This document shows, piece after piece, positions 30,555 through 41,844 of a stretch of 64,000 nucleotides of DNA. This DNA is from Adiantum capillus-veneris (taxonomy: Eukaryota; Streptophyta; Polypodiopsida; Polypodiales; Pteridaceae), in the NCBI GenBank assembly GCA_014529385.2, contig CM043946.1, positions 37,770,058-37,834,057 on the forward strand, in the 5' to 3' direction. The notes beneath the pieces are model-generated. The model ran no database searches, was not told the origin of the DNA, and saw only the letters and a program-made list of their open reading frames with translations. The position numbers and the translations under genes were made by a program. Each line of letters begins with the position of its first letter. Position 1 is the first letter of the stretch.

Positions 30555-31304
30555 CTAACGTCGTCTAGTCAGACGTCTCATCGCGTCCAAGCGGCGTATC
30601 TGTCGGATTCTGCAAAAAAAGACAATAAGACAGCTTTCAGTAAGTATAAACATATAACGACATTTATAAAACAATACAAAAAATAGAAAAGAGTAAACCG
30701 TAATACTAACCATGCCGCCGCGAGAACTGAGAATGTCCATCAGGGCGTTTAAGCCCTTCCTACCTGCGTACTCGCGCTCGTACGGTGTGGGATCACGTCC
30801 TGTCATCGACCACTGTCAAAACATACAAAGATTTCATTATGTTAGAATTAAAAAACTCATCAACCCTAAACTATCGAACATAAAGAGCAATGCAAAAACA
30901 CTTACAAAATCGGCCTCAAATGATGCCCATCCACCGCTCCCCAAGTGGTGTGATCTCCCTGCCTCTACTCGCGCTCTGGCTGCATCCTTTTGTTGCTTCC
31001 ACTTGTCGGGATTCTCGCACGCTGCTTTCTTTGCATTCTTCCAATCTTCTTTGGCCAGCCAATCTGGCCTGTTCCACCCATGCTTGATTGCTTTTTGCAC
31101 TTCGAAACATTTGTGTTTGCAGTATTCGCGCATTCGAATCTTCATCAGGTCTTCATTGAAGCGCTGATCCTGTGTTGGAACGGAAAACTCATCATGAAGT
31201 ATGCTGATGACTCTGTTTTTTAAATCACTTGGTACTTCACTCCATTTGTTTAGTATGTAGTGTCTAAACAGCTGAGAGCAAAGACCACGCATGCATGATG
31301 CCAC
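30555..31304 (-). pseudogene. C-terminal helical domain of CACTA 2 protein (Transposase_24-like)
   Basis: The stretch 31304-30837 reads RHYILNKWSEVPSDLKNRVI, DEFSVPTQDQRFNEDLMKIR and HGWNRPDWLAKEDWKNAKKA, matching the plant En/Spm C-terminal pattern (W..VP...K..+...L...F ... P......W..l...W...K). In another frame, 30806-30555 gives MTGRDPTPYEREYAGRKGLN, the usual following segment. An intron between them is possible: the frame change lies near 30810-30840 and AG/GT pairs exist. The role of this domain is not established. Confidence 0.65.
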
Positions 31305-31680
31305 CGCTGAATTCGATGGAGTAAGGCAAGCCCTCTGGCCGGTGACGCGTGAACCTGGGTGTCCCGGCAGGGGTCTCTAGCGGCGTGTCGATGGGGGTAC
31401 GAACGTCAGGTGTCTCCACCGGCGTCTGGGCCCCGAAGCGAGGAGTGTCGAGCGGGGTGGCTTCTGGCGGAGTAGGTAGAGGTGTGTAGCTGCTAGGAAC
31501 AGTCAGCCGTGCAAAACATGGCGTAGATGGCGATGCTGTGGCTGGTGTGGGGGCGGGCAAAGAAGGGGAGGGTAAAGAGCCTCGTCGAACACGAGGCGGT
31601 GTGGAGACATCGGTGGCGGAATCCCCACAACAACCGCCACCGCCACCACTAGAGCGCCGGTGTCTAGACGAATTAAACAC
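31264..31680 (-). pseudogene. Thr/Pro-rich linker of CACTA 2 protein
   Basis: The frame is dominated by TP-containing repeats (TPLPTPPEATPLDTPRF, TPVETPDVRTPIDTPLETP), then PEGLPYSIEFSGG. It starts with a Gly/Cys-rich piece (SSGGGGGCCGDSATDVSTPP), similar to the linker of CACTA 1 (GRGGGCCGGGSIDASTPP). This supports common ancestry of the two proteins although the rest has diverged. Confidence 0.55.
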
Positions 31681-31689
31681 GAATCCATA

Positions 31690-32000
31690 CCTGCATTAAA
31701 CACACGAATATTTAAACTTAATATTGAATGAATAGAGTAGACAATGATGCAAAGACCATTAAATACAATGACGTAATGACGCATATAAATACAATGACGC
31801 AATGAATTGAGTGATAGAAGAGGCAAGTCGAAAACTCAGAATTTTCAATCAAAAGATGTGAGCGCGAGTAGGAAAGAGCGTTATACACCATGGAAGGTAC
31901 TTAGAGAGCCAGAGCTTTTACAACACGGAGCAAAATTGTTCAAATACAATATTTGTGGCTTTAAGAGATCTCTCTCTCATCCTCGCATAACTCAGCATAA
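31690..32000. other. Non-coding gap in CACTA 2, probable intron
   Basis: AT-rich sequence between the DUF4216 segment and the TP-rich linker. No domain occurs in any frame. Introns between these parts are usual in plant CACTA genes. Confidence 0.35.
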
Positions 32001-32014
32001 CTTCCTATATCTAT

Positions 32015-32668
32015 TTAGAGCTCTCCGTTTAAACACATATCCTCTGTTTCATTTTGTAGCTCCTCTGCATGCACCCCATATAGAGTAGTAGCATCTTGAT
32101 GCTCGTCTGGCACCACCGCAACGGCTTCTGATTGAGCATCTTCTCTGATCTCCTCCATTGATGTCGTTGTGATTGGCACATGGTAGCCTTCATACGTCCT
32201 TGCACTACGAGGGGCTACCTCTATGACGTACCACCAGTTTGATGTAGACTTTGTAGGATGAAATATTACCTGCCAGAGCCACATAACTTACATGAGAGCT
32301 TTCAAGCACATAACTTGTAAAAGGGGGTTGTTAACTATTTACATACTTACTTGTTCACAATGCTCGGGTAGTACGAAAGTGTCTCTTAGGTCAGTCCATT
32401 TCTTAGTAGAATCCACCTCAAGCAAACCAGACTCTCCTCTACGCACAGTAGCGTTGTGACCCTCCATGATTATCTTGAACCATTGCACGTCGAACAAGTC
32501 GACAAAAAATCCTCTGTAATCGATCCTCAAAATCTCTTGCAGTGTGCCGAAGTAAGTGAGTTCCGCCACCACAGGATCTGCATCAGAGAAACGTCGTCGA
32601 CTAGACTGTTCAAATTTTGCCATGATTCCACAATCTTGAGTAAAACGCTTTTTGTCGATTCGTTCCAC
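32015..32668 (-). pseudogene. DUF4216 segment of CACTA 2
   Basis: The stretch 32668-32339 reads KRFTQDCGIMAKFEQSS, VAELTYFGTLQEILRIDYRG and FFVDLFDVQWFKI, the core DUF4216 pattern, then KKWTDLRDTFVLPEHCEQV. After a gap with a frame change, 32284-32015 continues with HPTKSTSNWWYVIEVAPRSA. The gap (about 32285-32338) is short and could be an intron. The domain is common in CACTA proteins and of unknown function. Confidence 0.75.
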
Positions 32669-32769
32669 CCTAAAATGTCGACCTTTACACCATGCTGCTG
32701 TGTATGACTTATACTACAACGAACAAAGATTATGAGTGGCCGTTCAAACGTTTAGAAATAAAGTCACTA

Positions 32770-33594
32770 GCTAGTCGTACATTGCAAACTTAGCTTGGTC
32801 ACGCAACCCCGAGAGTACTCCCACTCTTCCTCAGTCACTTTGTCACTGCATTGTTGTGCGCTTTTCAATTGGTTGTGCAACCATCTTATGCTCATGAAGG
32901 TTGGTAGGCTCTCCAGAACCGTCAGATAGTGCATCGATGGTCGTCTTCCCTGTCTCCACTCGATTCGTGTCCTTTATCGCTCTTGCTTTGCATCCTCATA
33001 TTGTGAAATCCACTTTTGCATCACTGGATTGTGAAGCATGCAAAATCGGTTGATTTTAGCCTCTAGATCTTCCGTCATCTTCTTCTCAACACCGAGATTG
33101 CACATGAATATCCCAGATATGCGCTCATCATCTATGGTTCACCATAGCGTGTCCCGGGCTTTATCAAATCCTTCTAGCCACTCTCCAATGTACACTAGGG
33201 ACTCTGATACCAACCAACCTTCTGCCATGCTACCCTCCGGACGTGCCTTTTGACGCACATATCCCTTAAGCGTTTTCATGAAACGTTCTAAGAAGAACAT
33301 CCATCTGGAATGAACTGTGCCAGCTATTTCCACCTCATCAACTATGTGAACAAGAAGATGCACCTGAATGGTTAGCATGGTAGTAGGAAAATGTTTCTCA
33401 AACATGCACACAAGCTCCGCAGCATTTAGTTTGGCAAATGGTATGGAGTCTACGTTGATCTCCTTTTGTGAGATCCATTGCACCAGCTTTGCAAGTTTGT
33501 AGATTGTGTTACGGATGTCGAGAGACAACCATCCCTCAATGGCAACCGGTAAAATAAACTGTAAAGTATGTGCAGCAATGATATTAAAGTCCAC
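32770..33594 (-). pseudogene. DUF4218 segment of CACTA 2
   Basis: The frame 33594-33139 contains HTLQFILPVAIEGWLSLDIR, FPTTMLTIQVHLLVHIVDEV, GTVHSRWMFFLERFMKTLKG and ARPEGSMAEGWLVSESLVY. This is a full DUF4218 domain and the reference for the deletion seen in CACTA 1. It continues past a TAG near 33137 with WTIDDERISGIFMCNLGVEK- and HNPVMQKWISQYEDAK-like residues to about 32990. Confidence 0.8.
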
Positions 33595-33620
33595 ATTTTA
33601 TGCAATGATATTAAAGTCCA

Positions 33621-34540
33621 CTATGAACGTACCTGACACATTTTATGCCAATCGTGTGACTTCAAACCGGTAATCTTTCCTTCTTTAGTAAAACACGTTC
33701 GGAGCGAGTGCATTACGCCAGTGGGGGTCCACAAAGATCGAATGGTCTCTTTTACTTTGCGTTCTTGGGCTCCTGTGAAAATCAATGGTGCTTTAGGGAG
33801 TTTTATCGATCCATCAGACGCTGTTTGCGGCCAATATTGCTCCATACGATCCACATTTCTAAGGTCAACTCTGGCTCCCAAAGTATCTTTCTTGCCGGTC
33901 AGATGGTCCCATAGTAGATTACCCACATTCTTGAATATGTGCATTGGATCGAGCAAGTGATTGATCATGAGTCAGGGCGAGTATGGTAACTTGTACCATA
34001 GAGATAGTCTCTTCATCCCTGGAGGCAATCCGTCATCGCACATGTCCTTCTGCTCTAACCATGCTTGTGCAGACATCCTTGGTGGCTCTCTTCCCAAAGA
34101 GCTGTCGCGTAACACATGATTCTCTGGAAGATACGCTTGATGACCTTCGTAGATTTTCTTCTTCAGTGAGGGCGCCCTACGTGCATTCAGTCTAGGTCCA
34201 CATGTGACACATGCTCTGTATCCGCTTGTTTGAAGCCCTGCATGTATACACATGATAATAGATCAACTATGGGAAAAAACAAGATTTACAGTGTCTGAGT
34301 GAGGAGTGTCAATAGATCACCTGAGCATTCTGTTAGCCCGGGATAGTCATGCATGGTCCACATTAGAATGCCTCTGATCAAAGCATTCCGTCGTCCTGTG
34401 TGTCGGCTCATATCCACCACCTCTATGCCGATCCACAATTGTTGTAGCTCTTCCAATAGTGGACGAAGATACACATCCATATTCCCCACTTTATATCGCC
34501 CTGGCACAATCAAGCTTAGCCATAGGTGCCCCTTCTTCGT
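33621..34540 (-). pseudogene. Tnp2 transposase core, 5'-truncated (CACTA 2)
   Basis: From the junction at 34540 the minus strand reads KKGHLWLSLIVPGRYKVG and NMDVYLRPLLEELQQLWIGI, then in the next frames GYRACVTCGPRLNARRAPSL, SLWYKLPYSP, MINHLLDPMHIFKNVGNLLW and TGVMHSLRTCFTKEGKITGL followed by KSHDWHK. These are successive Tnp2 blocks, and HIFKNVGNLLW covers a conserved part of the catalytic core. Everything before KKGHLWL is missing. Three frames are used, so the copy is inactive unless introns explain the shifts. Confidence 0.85.
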
Positions 34541-35372
34541 GAGGTCCCCTTTTATAGGTGAAGGGAACCCCCAAGGATTTACACAAGAAGAGAGAAGCCA
34601 GTGTGAATAGGAATTGGAAAAGTTGGAAATGAGCTGTCCCTGCATGATGTGGGGAGACTGGGGTCCAGTATTTTGATCATATCTCCTCAACCGTGGTCCA
34701 AATAAAAAAGTAAAAATATGGACAAAAACTTCAGCTCATTAGCTACGATTTTTGTTTTAAAATAATTTTCCAATTCGGATTGGAACCTTGTGTAAAAAAT
34801 TCATCAAAATAGGATCCATTTCTGGCAGCAAAAGTCTTCCCGTGGTCCCCTTAACTTAGACTTTCATTTAATTCCAAAGGATGCCTCATGCCATATGAAA
34901 GCATGACATTGCTCCTTGACAAAGTTTTGTAATCATGCTTGCAATAATGCATTAAAATAAGTGTATCTTTGAAATCATGCCACCTAGTGTCCCACTAGGA
35001 TTTGATTCCCTCCTAGTAGCTATTTGAAAAGAAATATAAGAAAAATACATAGAATATATATATGTATTGGAGTTTACCCTAGATATAGGATCTAGCTAGG
35101 GTGTGAGATGATAATGAGATAGTAGAAATAAAGAATCAATGCTTTTTGCCCAAGTTAAAGAGGCGGAGCTATTGACGCTTTTTCCATAGTATTTTTTGAT
35201 GGTAAAGTAAGAATAGGTTACCCTTCAGATAAATAATAGGATGAGATAGAAAGCTTATTATTATACTTAAATATGCATATGTACATTATAGGAAAGATAA
35301 TTATGTATTTAAAAAATTACAAGATAACTCTTGTAGGATGCGTTCCCACTATGTACGTGTCACAACACAACA
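34541..35372 (-). repeat. LTR fragment (U3 part) of the gag-only element family, fused to CACTA 2
   Basis: The reverse complement aligns with bases 1-841 of the 5620-7620 LTR. It starts at 35372 (TGTTGTGTTGTGACACGTAC) and breaks off 8 bases after the TATA box (34556-34549). At 35372 it abuts a copia gag frame, so the LTR had inserted there. At 34540 it is joined to the CACTA 2 transposase frame. Divergence from the young copy is clearly higher than between the young element's own LTRs. Confidence 0.9.
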
Positions 35373-35805
35373 ACGTCTCCAAAAACTTGGAGAATGACTG
35401 ACCCTCTTACATGGTAGTTTTTACCAGTTTCTTTATCAGGGAAACTTGGTAGACGAGGTCAGTGTGCTCATAGTTCGTCTTGAAAAACTTCCAAATGGTG
35501 CAAGCAGTAGTTAGCTTTTTCACCATTTGGACTTGCCGATCTTGGCAATGGAGAATGAGCTCCATCTTGGCATTATTGTTTCTACTATGCAAAGTATTGT
35601 AGGTGTCTTTGAAGTATGTTGAATCTTCGTCTTTGGGGTGGTCAGGTTGCTCTTCGACTCCTGACGTGACGTCCCAAAGTTGTAGCTGCGTGAGGTAGAG
35701 CTCCATCTGAATCTTCCACACTTGGTAGTTTGTGCTATTAAGCTTGTCGATAATGTAGCTGGGCTTGTAGGTGGATGCAAAAGATGAAGAATCTAACTCG
35801 GCCAT
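35373..35805 (-). pseudogene. Ty1/copia gag N-terminal part (copia family X, 5' half)
   Basis: From the ATG at 35805: MAELDSSSFASTYKPSYIID, KLNSTNYQVWKIQMELYLTQ, LWDVTSGVEEQPDHPKDEDS, RQVQMVKKLTTACTIWKFFK and YEHTDLVYQVSLIKKLVKTT, the regular copia Gag blocks. A stop (TAA at about 35406) is followed by EGQSFSKFLETLL, where the LTR fragment interrupts at 35372. A primer-binding site and LTR lie just upstream (35917-36278). Confidence 0.8.
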
Positions 35806-35916
35806 CTTCCGAGGTTTTGGATTCCTTGAAAATAATGGAGAGTGAGGCTTTGATTGTGGGCTAGAGAGATAGAATACTCTTAGCGCTAATTAGAAAAACT
35901 AATCTTAAGTTCTATC

Positions 35917-35928
35917 GCTCTGATACCA
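35917..35928 (-). promoter_or_regulatory. tRNA-iMet primer-binding site of copia X
   Basis: The minus strand reads TGGTATCAGAGC directly after the LTR end TTCTCACA. This is the standard plant copia primer site. Confidence 0.9.
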
Positions 35929-36278
35929 TGTGAGAACTTAGAGATTAAGTTAAATGTGATTAATATCACTGTTAATTAATATGCTAGTGTCAAGACATAA
36001 GAGAGTGCAAGATAGAAATAGAGCAATGACAATAGATTTCACTTGAATGGAGAAAGAACACCTTGTTACAAATGTGGGTAGCTAATGGGATTTATATACA
36101 AGTTGAGGGAGTGAGGATTATCCATCACATGTGAATTACAGGTTGGTGGGAATATACACATGTTGAGACTTACATAGGTGGAAGGGGTCCATGTGGGAAT
36201 TAGGTGTAAGGACTTTGGGAATAGAGGTAGGTCCGGGAAAGAAGTCCACACTTAATAAAGTAATAAGTTACTTTTATA
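35929..36278 (-). repeat. 5' LTR of copia X (350 bp)
   Basis: On the minus strand it runs from 36278 to 35929, ends CTCACA, and is followed by the PBS. The related copy at 60341-60681 is about 94% identical by eye, with a few small indels. The flank at 36279-36283 is GAAAT. Confidence 0.85.
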
Positions 36279-36283
36279 GAAAT

Positions 36284-37436
36284 TGGCAAGATTCCATAAT
36301 TGATGGTCTACACGGAGGAAGCTAGGCCAGGGAACAAACACCAAATGCATGCAATAGCCAACAAAAATAATCTTGCAGTAGACCCACTTGAAAGGTTGCA
36401 CTTCAAAATGCAATGTGGGTGGACGATATTATAGGCTCATTTAGTAATGTTATTGCCTCCAATACTCACTCGTGTGAATTTGTGACAACATTGCAGTTGC
36501 TCTAGTAACACATACATTTGACTCCCTACGATGACTTGGATGTGGAGCCCATGGTGTCATAGATGACTACTACACTAGATGACACTGCGCCATTGGGTTT
36601 TATGGAAAATTACCTACAAAGTTACCTTCTCCAAGTTTGATCTCTTGGGATGTATAGCAATTTTCACAAGAAGATAACGAGTCAAGCGAGAGGCAGCACC
36701 GCTTTTTTAAGTGCTACTTACTTTGTTGCAGACGAACTCTCCTTTCACCTCAGTGATGGTAAGCCACATCCTCACTCCCAGCTTGGTCCTAGTTAGACGA
36801 GGTGATGAAGATGATAGCACTGCCTAATTATAATGAGATAACATTTTTTGTCTGGCTATATTTGGCTGAAGCGCAAGGTCAAATATATGGCTTGAGAGGT
36901 GCTTCTGACCGAGTGTCCTATCTCCATCATTGGAGTCAAGCAAGAGGCAACATAAGTCCATGACAACTTAAAGGTAATGACTTCTTCTTGTGCAATTCCA
37001 ATACTTGAAACAAAAAGGTAACTCCAACACTGGAGTAGAGGCATAAGTACCTCTCCAACACTGGAGAAGAAAACAAGTATACGGGGGAAGAGCACACTCC
37101 CTACGATTTATAAAAATTGGGTGAGGATGGTGCCACCTCCATGCCATACTCACGTATGTTTTTTTTTTTTTGTGGGCACAAGCATCCTATGCACATAATG
37201 CATCTATATAATGCACTTACAAATTGTTATTCCGTAACTACTTTTGCTTAAAACATCAACTTACTCCTAATTTCAATCTTGTGGCGAGGTCGTCGAGGTT
37301 TTGATGGAGCTTCAAGAAGCTAGGCCACAGAGACTTGAGCACAAGCAACAATACGACAATCAAGGTACACTAACACTCCACTCTTACAATTAGTTTCAAG
37401 GTACACTTAAAAACCCCTATTAAACCAATCAAGGCA
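36284..37436. other. Unassigned stretch upstream of copia X
   Basis: No domain is seen in any frame. A partly palindromic motif CTCCAACACTGGAG occurs twice (37022-37035 and 37052-37065). A T11 run is near 37158. It may be the remnant of another element. Confidence 0.3.
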
Positions 37437-37735
37437 CACTAGTTTGGACACTCATTTTGATGGTTGCACATATTGTAGTGTGGTGGGTCCAAATACTTTC
37501 TTACTAAGGCCCATGTCACACAAATCCATTGAGATGTGAGTGTAGTTCAATTGGCCCAATCACGAGAACCGCCTTTATTTTTCATGTCACATAGGGCACT
37601 GTCCTTCCCTCCAATCTGCAAGCCTAGCATGCCGAGTCATGGAGGCATAGAAAGCACTTTCATCTGACGGGTAGTACCCAACCTCCACTGATCGAATGCA
37701 TAAAGCAGCTCATTCATTGGTCTTGGCTCGGCCAT
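37437..37735. repeat. Dispersed repeat R1, copy 1
   Basis: Matches 57679-57960 (about 90% by eye), from ACACTCATTTTGATGGTTGC to AGCTCATTCATTGGTCTTGG. Copy 1 ends against a truncated copia LTR, copy 2 against the P450 fragment. Its family is unknown. Confidence 0.75.
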
Positions 37736-37743
37736 AATATTCC

Positions 37744-37913
37744 GGCGAAAAGGAATGTTCCGGCATGAAATTTTTGGTTTCCAGCGAGTGATTCTATTTT
37801 CGAGCAAGTTATTTTTTTTCATGCATGATGGCTTCTCCTCATAATGGGGGCCTTACAAATGTGCGTTTTTACACAGAAAATTACAAGGGGCAAATCAGGC
37901 TCCATTCTTAACA
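37744..37913 (-). repeat. Truncated 3' LTR of copia Y
   Basis: On the minus strand it begins TGTTAAGAATGG after the purine tract CCAAGTGGGAGAT. It matches the 5' LTR (CATTATGAGGAGAAG, CATGCATGA) apart from a roughly 50-base insertion near 37855-37905. It breaks off at repeat R1. Confidence 0.7.
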
Positions 37914-37973
37914 ATCTCCCACTTGGAGAGTGATCTCCAAACCAAACCTGTGACTGCTTTCCATCCTGGCTTC

Positions 37974-39001
37974 TTATCCTTGAATGCCGATTGAGGATGA
38001 GCAAAAGCTGAACTTCTCCTTGTTGACCACCTTTGTAAACATGTCTGCAAGATTTTCACTTGTATGCACCTTTCCTAGCTTTAGTTGTCCCTCTTCCAAA
38101 AGAGTGCGTATTAAGTGATATCTCACCTCAATGTTCTTTGTCCATGAATGAAAGGCTGAGTTCTTTGCAAGATGGATAGCACTTTGGCTATCATTGTACA
38201 AGATGCAATTGTCTTGTTTGAATCCAAGCTCTTCTAAGAATCTGTGAAGCCACAAAATTTCTTTGCTTGCCTTTGTCATTGCTACATACTCTGCTTCCAT
38301 GGTAGCAAGTGAGACCACTTTTTGCAGCTTTGAAGCCCAGCTTACTGCTATGCCTCCAACCATGAATACATAGCCCTTAGTGATCCTTTGAGTATCTTTG
38401 TCACTTTCCATATCTGCATCAGCATACCCTTGAAGAAAAGTATCAATTCCTCCAAAATATAAATCATTTGTTGTTGTCCCTTTTAGATACCTAAGTATCC
38501 ACTTCACAACTTGCCAATGCTCTTTATCTGGGTTGTCCATGAACCTACTCACAACTCCCACTTGTATGGCGTTGTCGAGACCACAGCATACATTAGAGAA
38601 CCTACCGCTGCAACATATGGAACTTTACACATATAGCCTATCTCCTCTTGTGTTTTTGGACACATATCGTTCGTTAGTTTAAAGTGACCAGCCAAAGGTG
38701 TAGAAACTAGTTTTGCATTTTGCATTGCAAACCTTTCTAGTACCTTCTTGATGTAATCCTCTTGAGATAGCTTTATTGTCTTCTTCGTCCTGTCCCTTGA
38801 TATTTTCATACCAAGTATCCTCTTTGCAGCACCTAAATCTTTCATTGAAAAAGATTTAGACAGATCCTCTTTTAGGTCTTTGATGTCCTGCATGTTAGCA
38901 CTTGCAATCAACATGTCATCAACATACAACATTAGGATGATGAATTTCCGACACAGTGATCCGAGTTGCATCTTGTGAATCCATGATCCAACATCCATCA
39001 A
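37974..39001 (-). pseudogene. Copia Y reverse transcriptase end and RNase H
   Basis: The stretch 39001-38549 has FIILMLYVDDMLIASANMQD with the YVDD catalytic motif, then SMKDLGAAKRILGMKISRDR and YVAAVGSLMYAVV. Another frame (38561-37974) gives GYADADMESDKDTQRITKGY, SWASKLQKVVSLATMEAEYV and NCILYNDSQSAIHLAKNSAF, the RNase H D-E-D residues, ending with HTSENLADMFTKVV. The enzymes copy the RNA and remove the template. A frameshift lies near 38555. Confidence 0.9.
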
Positions 39002-39015
39002 TCAAACCTCAAGTA

Positions 39016-39633
39016 CTATTGTTTTGATGCTTGTTTTAAACCATACAAGCTCTTCTTTAATCTGCAAACCATTTTCTCCTTAACTTTTACTTCATACCCC
39101 TTTGGTTGAAGCATGTAGATTTCCTCGTCTAAGTCACCGTGAGGGAATGCCGTATTTACATCCATTTGCTCAAGATTTAGATCATGAGCAGCCACAAGGC
39201 TTAAGACAAGCCTAATTGAGTTCATTTTTACAACAGGAGAAAATATTTCATTGAAGTCAATACCTTTCTTTTGAGGAAACCCTTTTACCACAAGCCTAGA
39301 CTTGTACTTTTTCTTCCCACCTTCTTCTTCCTTTAGCTTGTACACCCATTTGTTTTGAAGTGCCCTCTTACCTTTAGGCAACTCAACCAGCTCCCATGTT
39401 TGGTTGCGATGTAGTGAGTGCATCTCCACTTGCATGATCTTTGTCCATTCTTCTTTGGATTCATGTTTTATAGCTTCTTCGTATGATTCCGGCTCTCCAG
39501 AATGTGAGATCAAGAGATGCTTGAAGGAAAGAACAAACCTTTCTAGAATAGGTTGATGCTCCACATTTGGTTGATGTTGATGCACATTGTCACTGCTTGC
39601 AGTCCTTGAGTCTTCACTGTCCTCAAGATCCAT
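39016..39633 (-). pseudogene. Copia Y reverse transcriptase N-terminal part
   Basis: Reads EPESYEEAIKHESKEEWTKI, MHSLHRNQTWELVELPKGKR, LQNKWVYKLKEEEGGKKKYK and SRLVVKGFPQKKGIDFNEIF, then VVKMNSIRLVLSLVAAHDLN and LEQMDVNTAFPHGDLDEEIY. This is the classical copia RT start, with the first catalytic Asp in QMDV. It ends with CRLKKSLYGLKQASKQ, after which the frame changes. Confidence 0.9.
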
Positions 39634-39640
39634 GTACTCA

Positions 39641-39880
39641 TCACCTATTTATTTTGTTTGTTTTCTTTCCAAGTAATCTTTGTACATATTCGTTAAAAAT
39701 TACATCCCTACTCCTTAAGATTTTACCATCTGCAGGATTCCATAGGTGATACCCAAAGTCACCTTCTCCATAGCCAATGAAGAAACACTTTTTGGACTTT
39801 GGATCTAGCTTTGATCTTAGACTTCTATCTATGTGCATGAAAGATTCAAACCCAAACACTTTGAGAAATGCATAATTCAC
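39641..39880 (-). pseudogene. Copia Y integrase C-terminal region
   Basis: FLKVFGFESFMHIDRSLRSK, LDPKSKKCFFIGYGEGDFGY and HLWNPADGKILRSRDVIFNE give the conserved '.FGc..f.h......KLD.Ks..c.FiGY...gY+l......+i..SRDV.F.E' block between integrase and RT. The frame differs from both neighbours. Confidence 0.85.
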
Positions 39881-40034
39881 AGGTTTACATGTCCATGCCT
39901 CTTCTTAAACTCACCGGTTGATTAAGTACACAGACGTACTTATAGCTTCCGCCCAAAGCTGAAGCAGTAGGCCTGCATGTAGCTGCATGTAGCCGCATGC
40001 TTCGTGCTCCCTCCATGATTTTCCTGCTCATCCT

Positions 40035-41771
40035 TTACAAAATCCCATTTTGTTGAGGTGTCCTTGGGGTTGTCTTTTGCCTTCCAATGCCATTGCTAGC
40101 ACAAAATCTTTCAAAAGCTTGGCTACAATATTCGCCTCCATTGTCGAATCTGAGGCATTTAACCTTGGTACCTGTTTCATTCTCCACAAAGGCTTTCCAC
40201 CTTTGAAATATGGAAAATACATCGAACTTATTCTTCATGACATAAACCCATGTTTTTCTAGTCGCATCCTCTATGAATGTTACATAGTACAATGAGCCAC
40301 CAAGTGATGGTGTACTTGCAGGACCCCAAACATCAGAATGAACCAAATCAAGTTTTTTTGTTTTTCTTTCATTTCCTGATTTTTGAAATTTTACCCTCTT
40401 TTGTTTACCATAAATACAATCTTCATAGAACTCTAAGTCCACTTCTTTCAAACCTGGTAGACGCTTCTTTGTTTGAAGGATTTGCATTTCTTTGGCACTC
40501 ATATTCCCAAGCCGATAGTGCCACACCACACTGTCAACTTCTGTAGTTCCTGCGCGAGCTGAAGGTTGTGTGCTGATAGTACACAAGTAACATGTACCGA
40601 CCTTTTCTCCCTTGGAAACCACCAAACATCCCTTTGAGATGTTCCACCATTTGTTTCCGAATACAATGTTGTGACCTTCATCGTCCAATTGTCTTGAAGA
40701 GATCAAATTTTTCCAAAGAGAAAAAACATGTCTACCATCTTTAAGCTTCCATTCATTTCTCTTAGCAGTTTTGATAGAAACTGTACCTTTGCCGATAATC
40801 TCACAATCTTGATCATCTCCCAAGTATACATACCCAAAATTACCTTTCGTGTAATCTTGAAATTGTTGCTTGTGTGGTGTTGCATGGAATGAAGCCCCGG
40901 AATCTACTATCCAGGAATTAGACACATTGTCTAATGAGAGAATTAGAGCATCTTGCTCTACTCTACCTACCACATTGGCCTCCGTTGTTGGCTTGTTGTC
41001 TTGAGACTCAGTCTCCTTCATCTTTTTGGACCAGCAATCCTTCTTGACATGGCCCTTCTTGCCGCAGTTCCAACATTCAAGAACTGACTTTGTGCGTGAC
41101 TTGCTCCATCTTGAGCGACCACGAACCTTTTGGTTTTTGAACCTCTCCTTAGGCCTTCCTCTTGTTTCCACTGATAGTGCAACACTTGATGATTCTCCTG
41201 TGCTTCTTGTTCGTATTTCCTTGCTTAGGAGAACACCCACAACAACATCAAACTTAAGAGTATTTGTGCCAAAAGTAGAATTACTTACAACCATCACAAG
41301 GCTGTCCCAACCATCCAATAGAGATGATAGTATAAGGAGAGCTCGCACTTCGTCATCAAAATTGATTTTCAACGATCGAAGTTGACTTATGTTTGTGCTA
41401 AAGTCATTTAGGTGTTCTGCAACTGAACCATTCTCTGCCATCTTTAGATTGAACAAGCGCTTCATAAGAAATACCTTATTGGATGCCGATGGTTTCTCAT
41501 AGAAGTCAAGTGACTTCATCAAGTCCTCCGTGGTCTTCATCTCCAAAACAATGAAGGCCACTCTTGACACCAAGCTTAACCGGATTGTTCTCAGTTCCTT
41601 TTGATCAAGGACAATCCCTGCTTCATCTGCCATTGTTGCGGGCTTCTTCGCAAGATCGCCTAGTGGTGAATAGAGGTCCTTCTAGTAGAGATAGTCTTCA
41701 ATATGCATCTTCCAATGTTGGTAGTTTTTTCCGTTGAACTTCTCAATCTTGAGCTTCCCTTCCTCCTCCAT
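40035..41771 (-). pseudogene. Copia Y Gag, protease and integrase core
   Basis: The likely start is the ATG at 41771 (MEEEGKLKIEKFNGKNYQHW). A TAG about 29 codons later interrupts it, and the frame then stays open to 40035. It shows the Gag helices (NGSVAEHLNDFSTNISQLRS), a CCHC knuckle (CWNCGKKGHVKKDC), the protease motif WIVDSGASFH, the integrase H-H-C-C region (WHYRLGNMSAKEMQ, with the second Cys pair damaged: EDCIYGKQK), and the integrase core with DLVHSDVWGP and CLRFDNGGEYCS and the start of the PQQNG region. The gene resembles the Tork/Tnt1 branch. The nonsense codon and downstream frameshifts inactivate it. Confidence 0.9.
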
Positions 41772-41829
41772 AACTCTCACTCAATTCAAGGCATCCTTTC
41801 CTTGAGATAATTTAGCTACGAGCAAACCT

Positions 41830-41841
41830 TGCTCTGATACC
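41830..41841 (-). promoter_or_regulatory. tRNA-iMet primer-binding site of copia Y
   Basis: The minus strand reads TGGTATCAGAGC three bases after the LTR end (CCTAACA ATT). It is canonical for plant copia. Confidence 0.9.
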
Positions 41842-41844
41842 AAT

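Larger units (their letters stand above)
29926..34540 (-). mobile_element. CACTA (En/Spm) transposon 2, truncated at its 5' side
   Basis: The end CACTACAAGAGG at 29926 is a typical CACTA terminus, inserted in a chromovirus LTR after CTCTCTCCCT. It is followed by dense TAGCGACG subterminal motifs. The minus strand then encodes, from high to low coordinates, the Tnp2 core (part), DUF4218, DUF4216, a TP-rich linker and a C-terminal helical domain. The N-terminal half of the transposase is missing at 34540, where the U3 of an LTR is joined. Frameshifts are present between most segments, so the copy is not autonomous. Confidence 0.9.
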
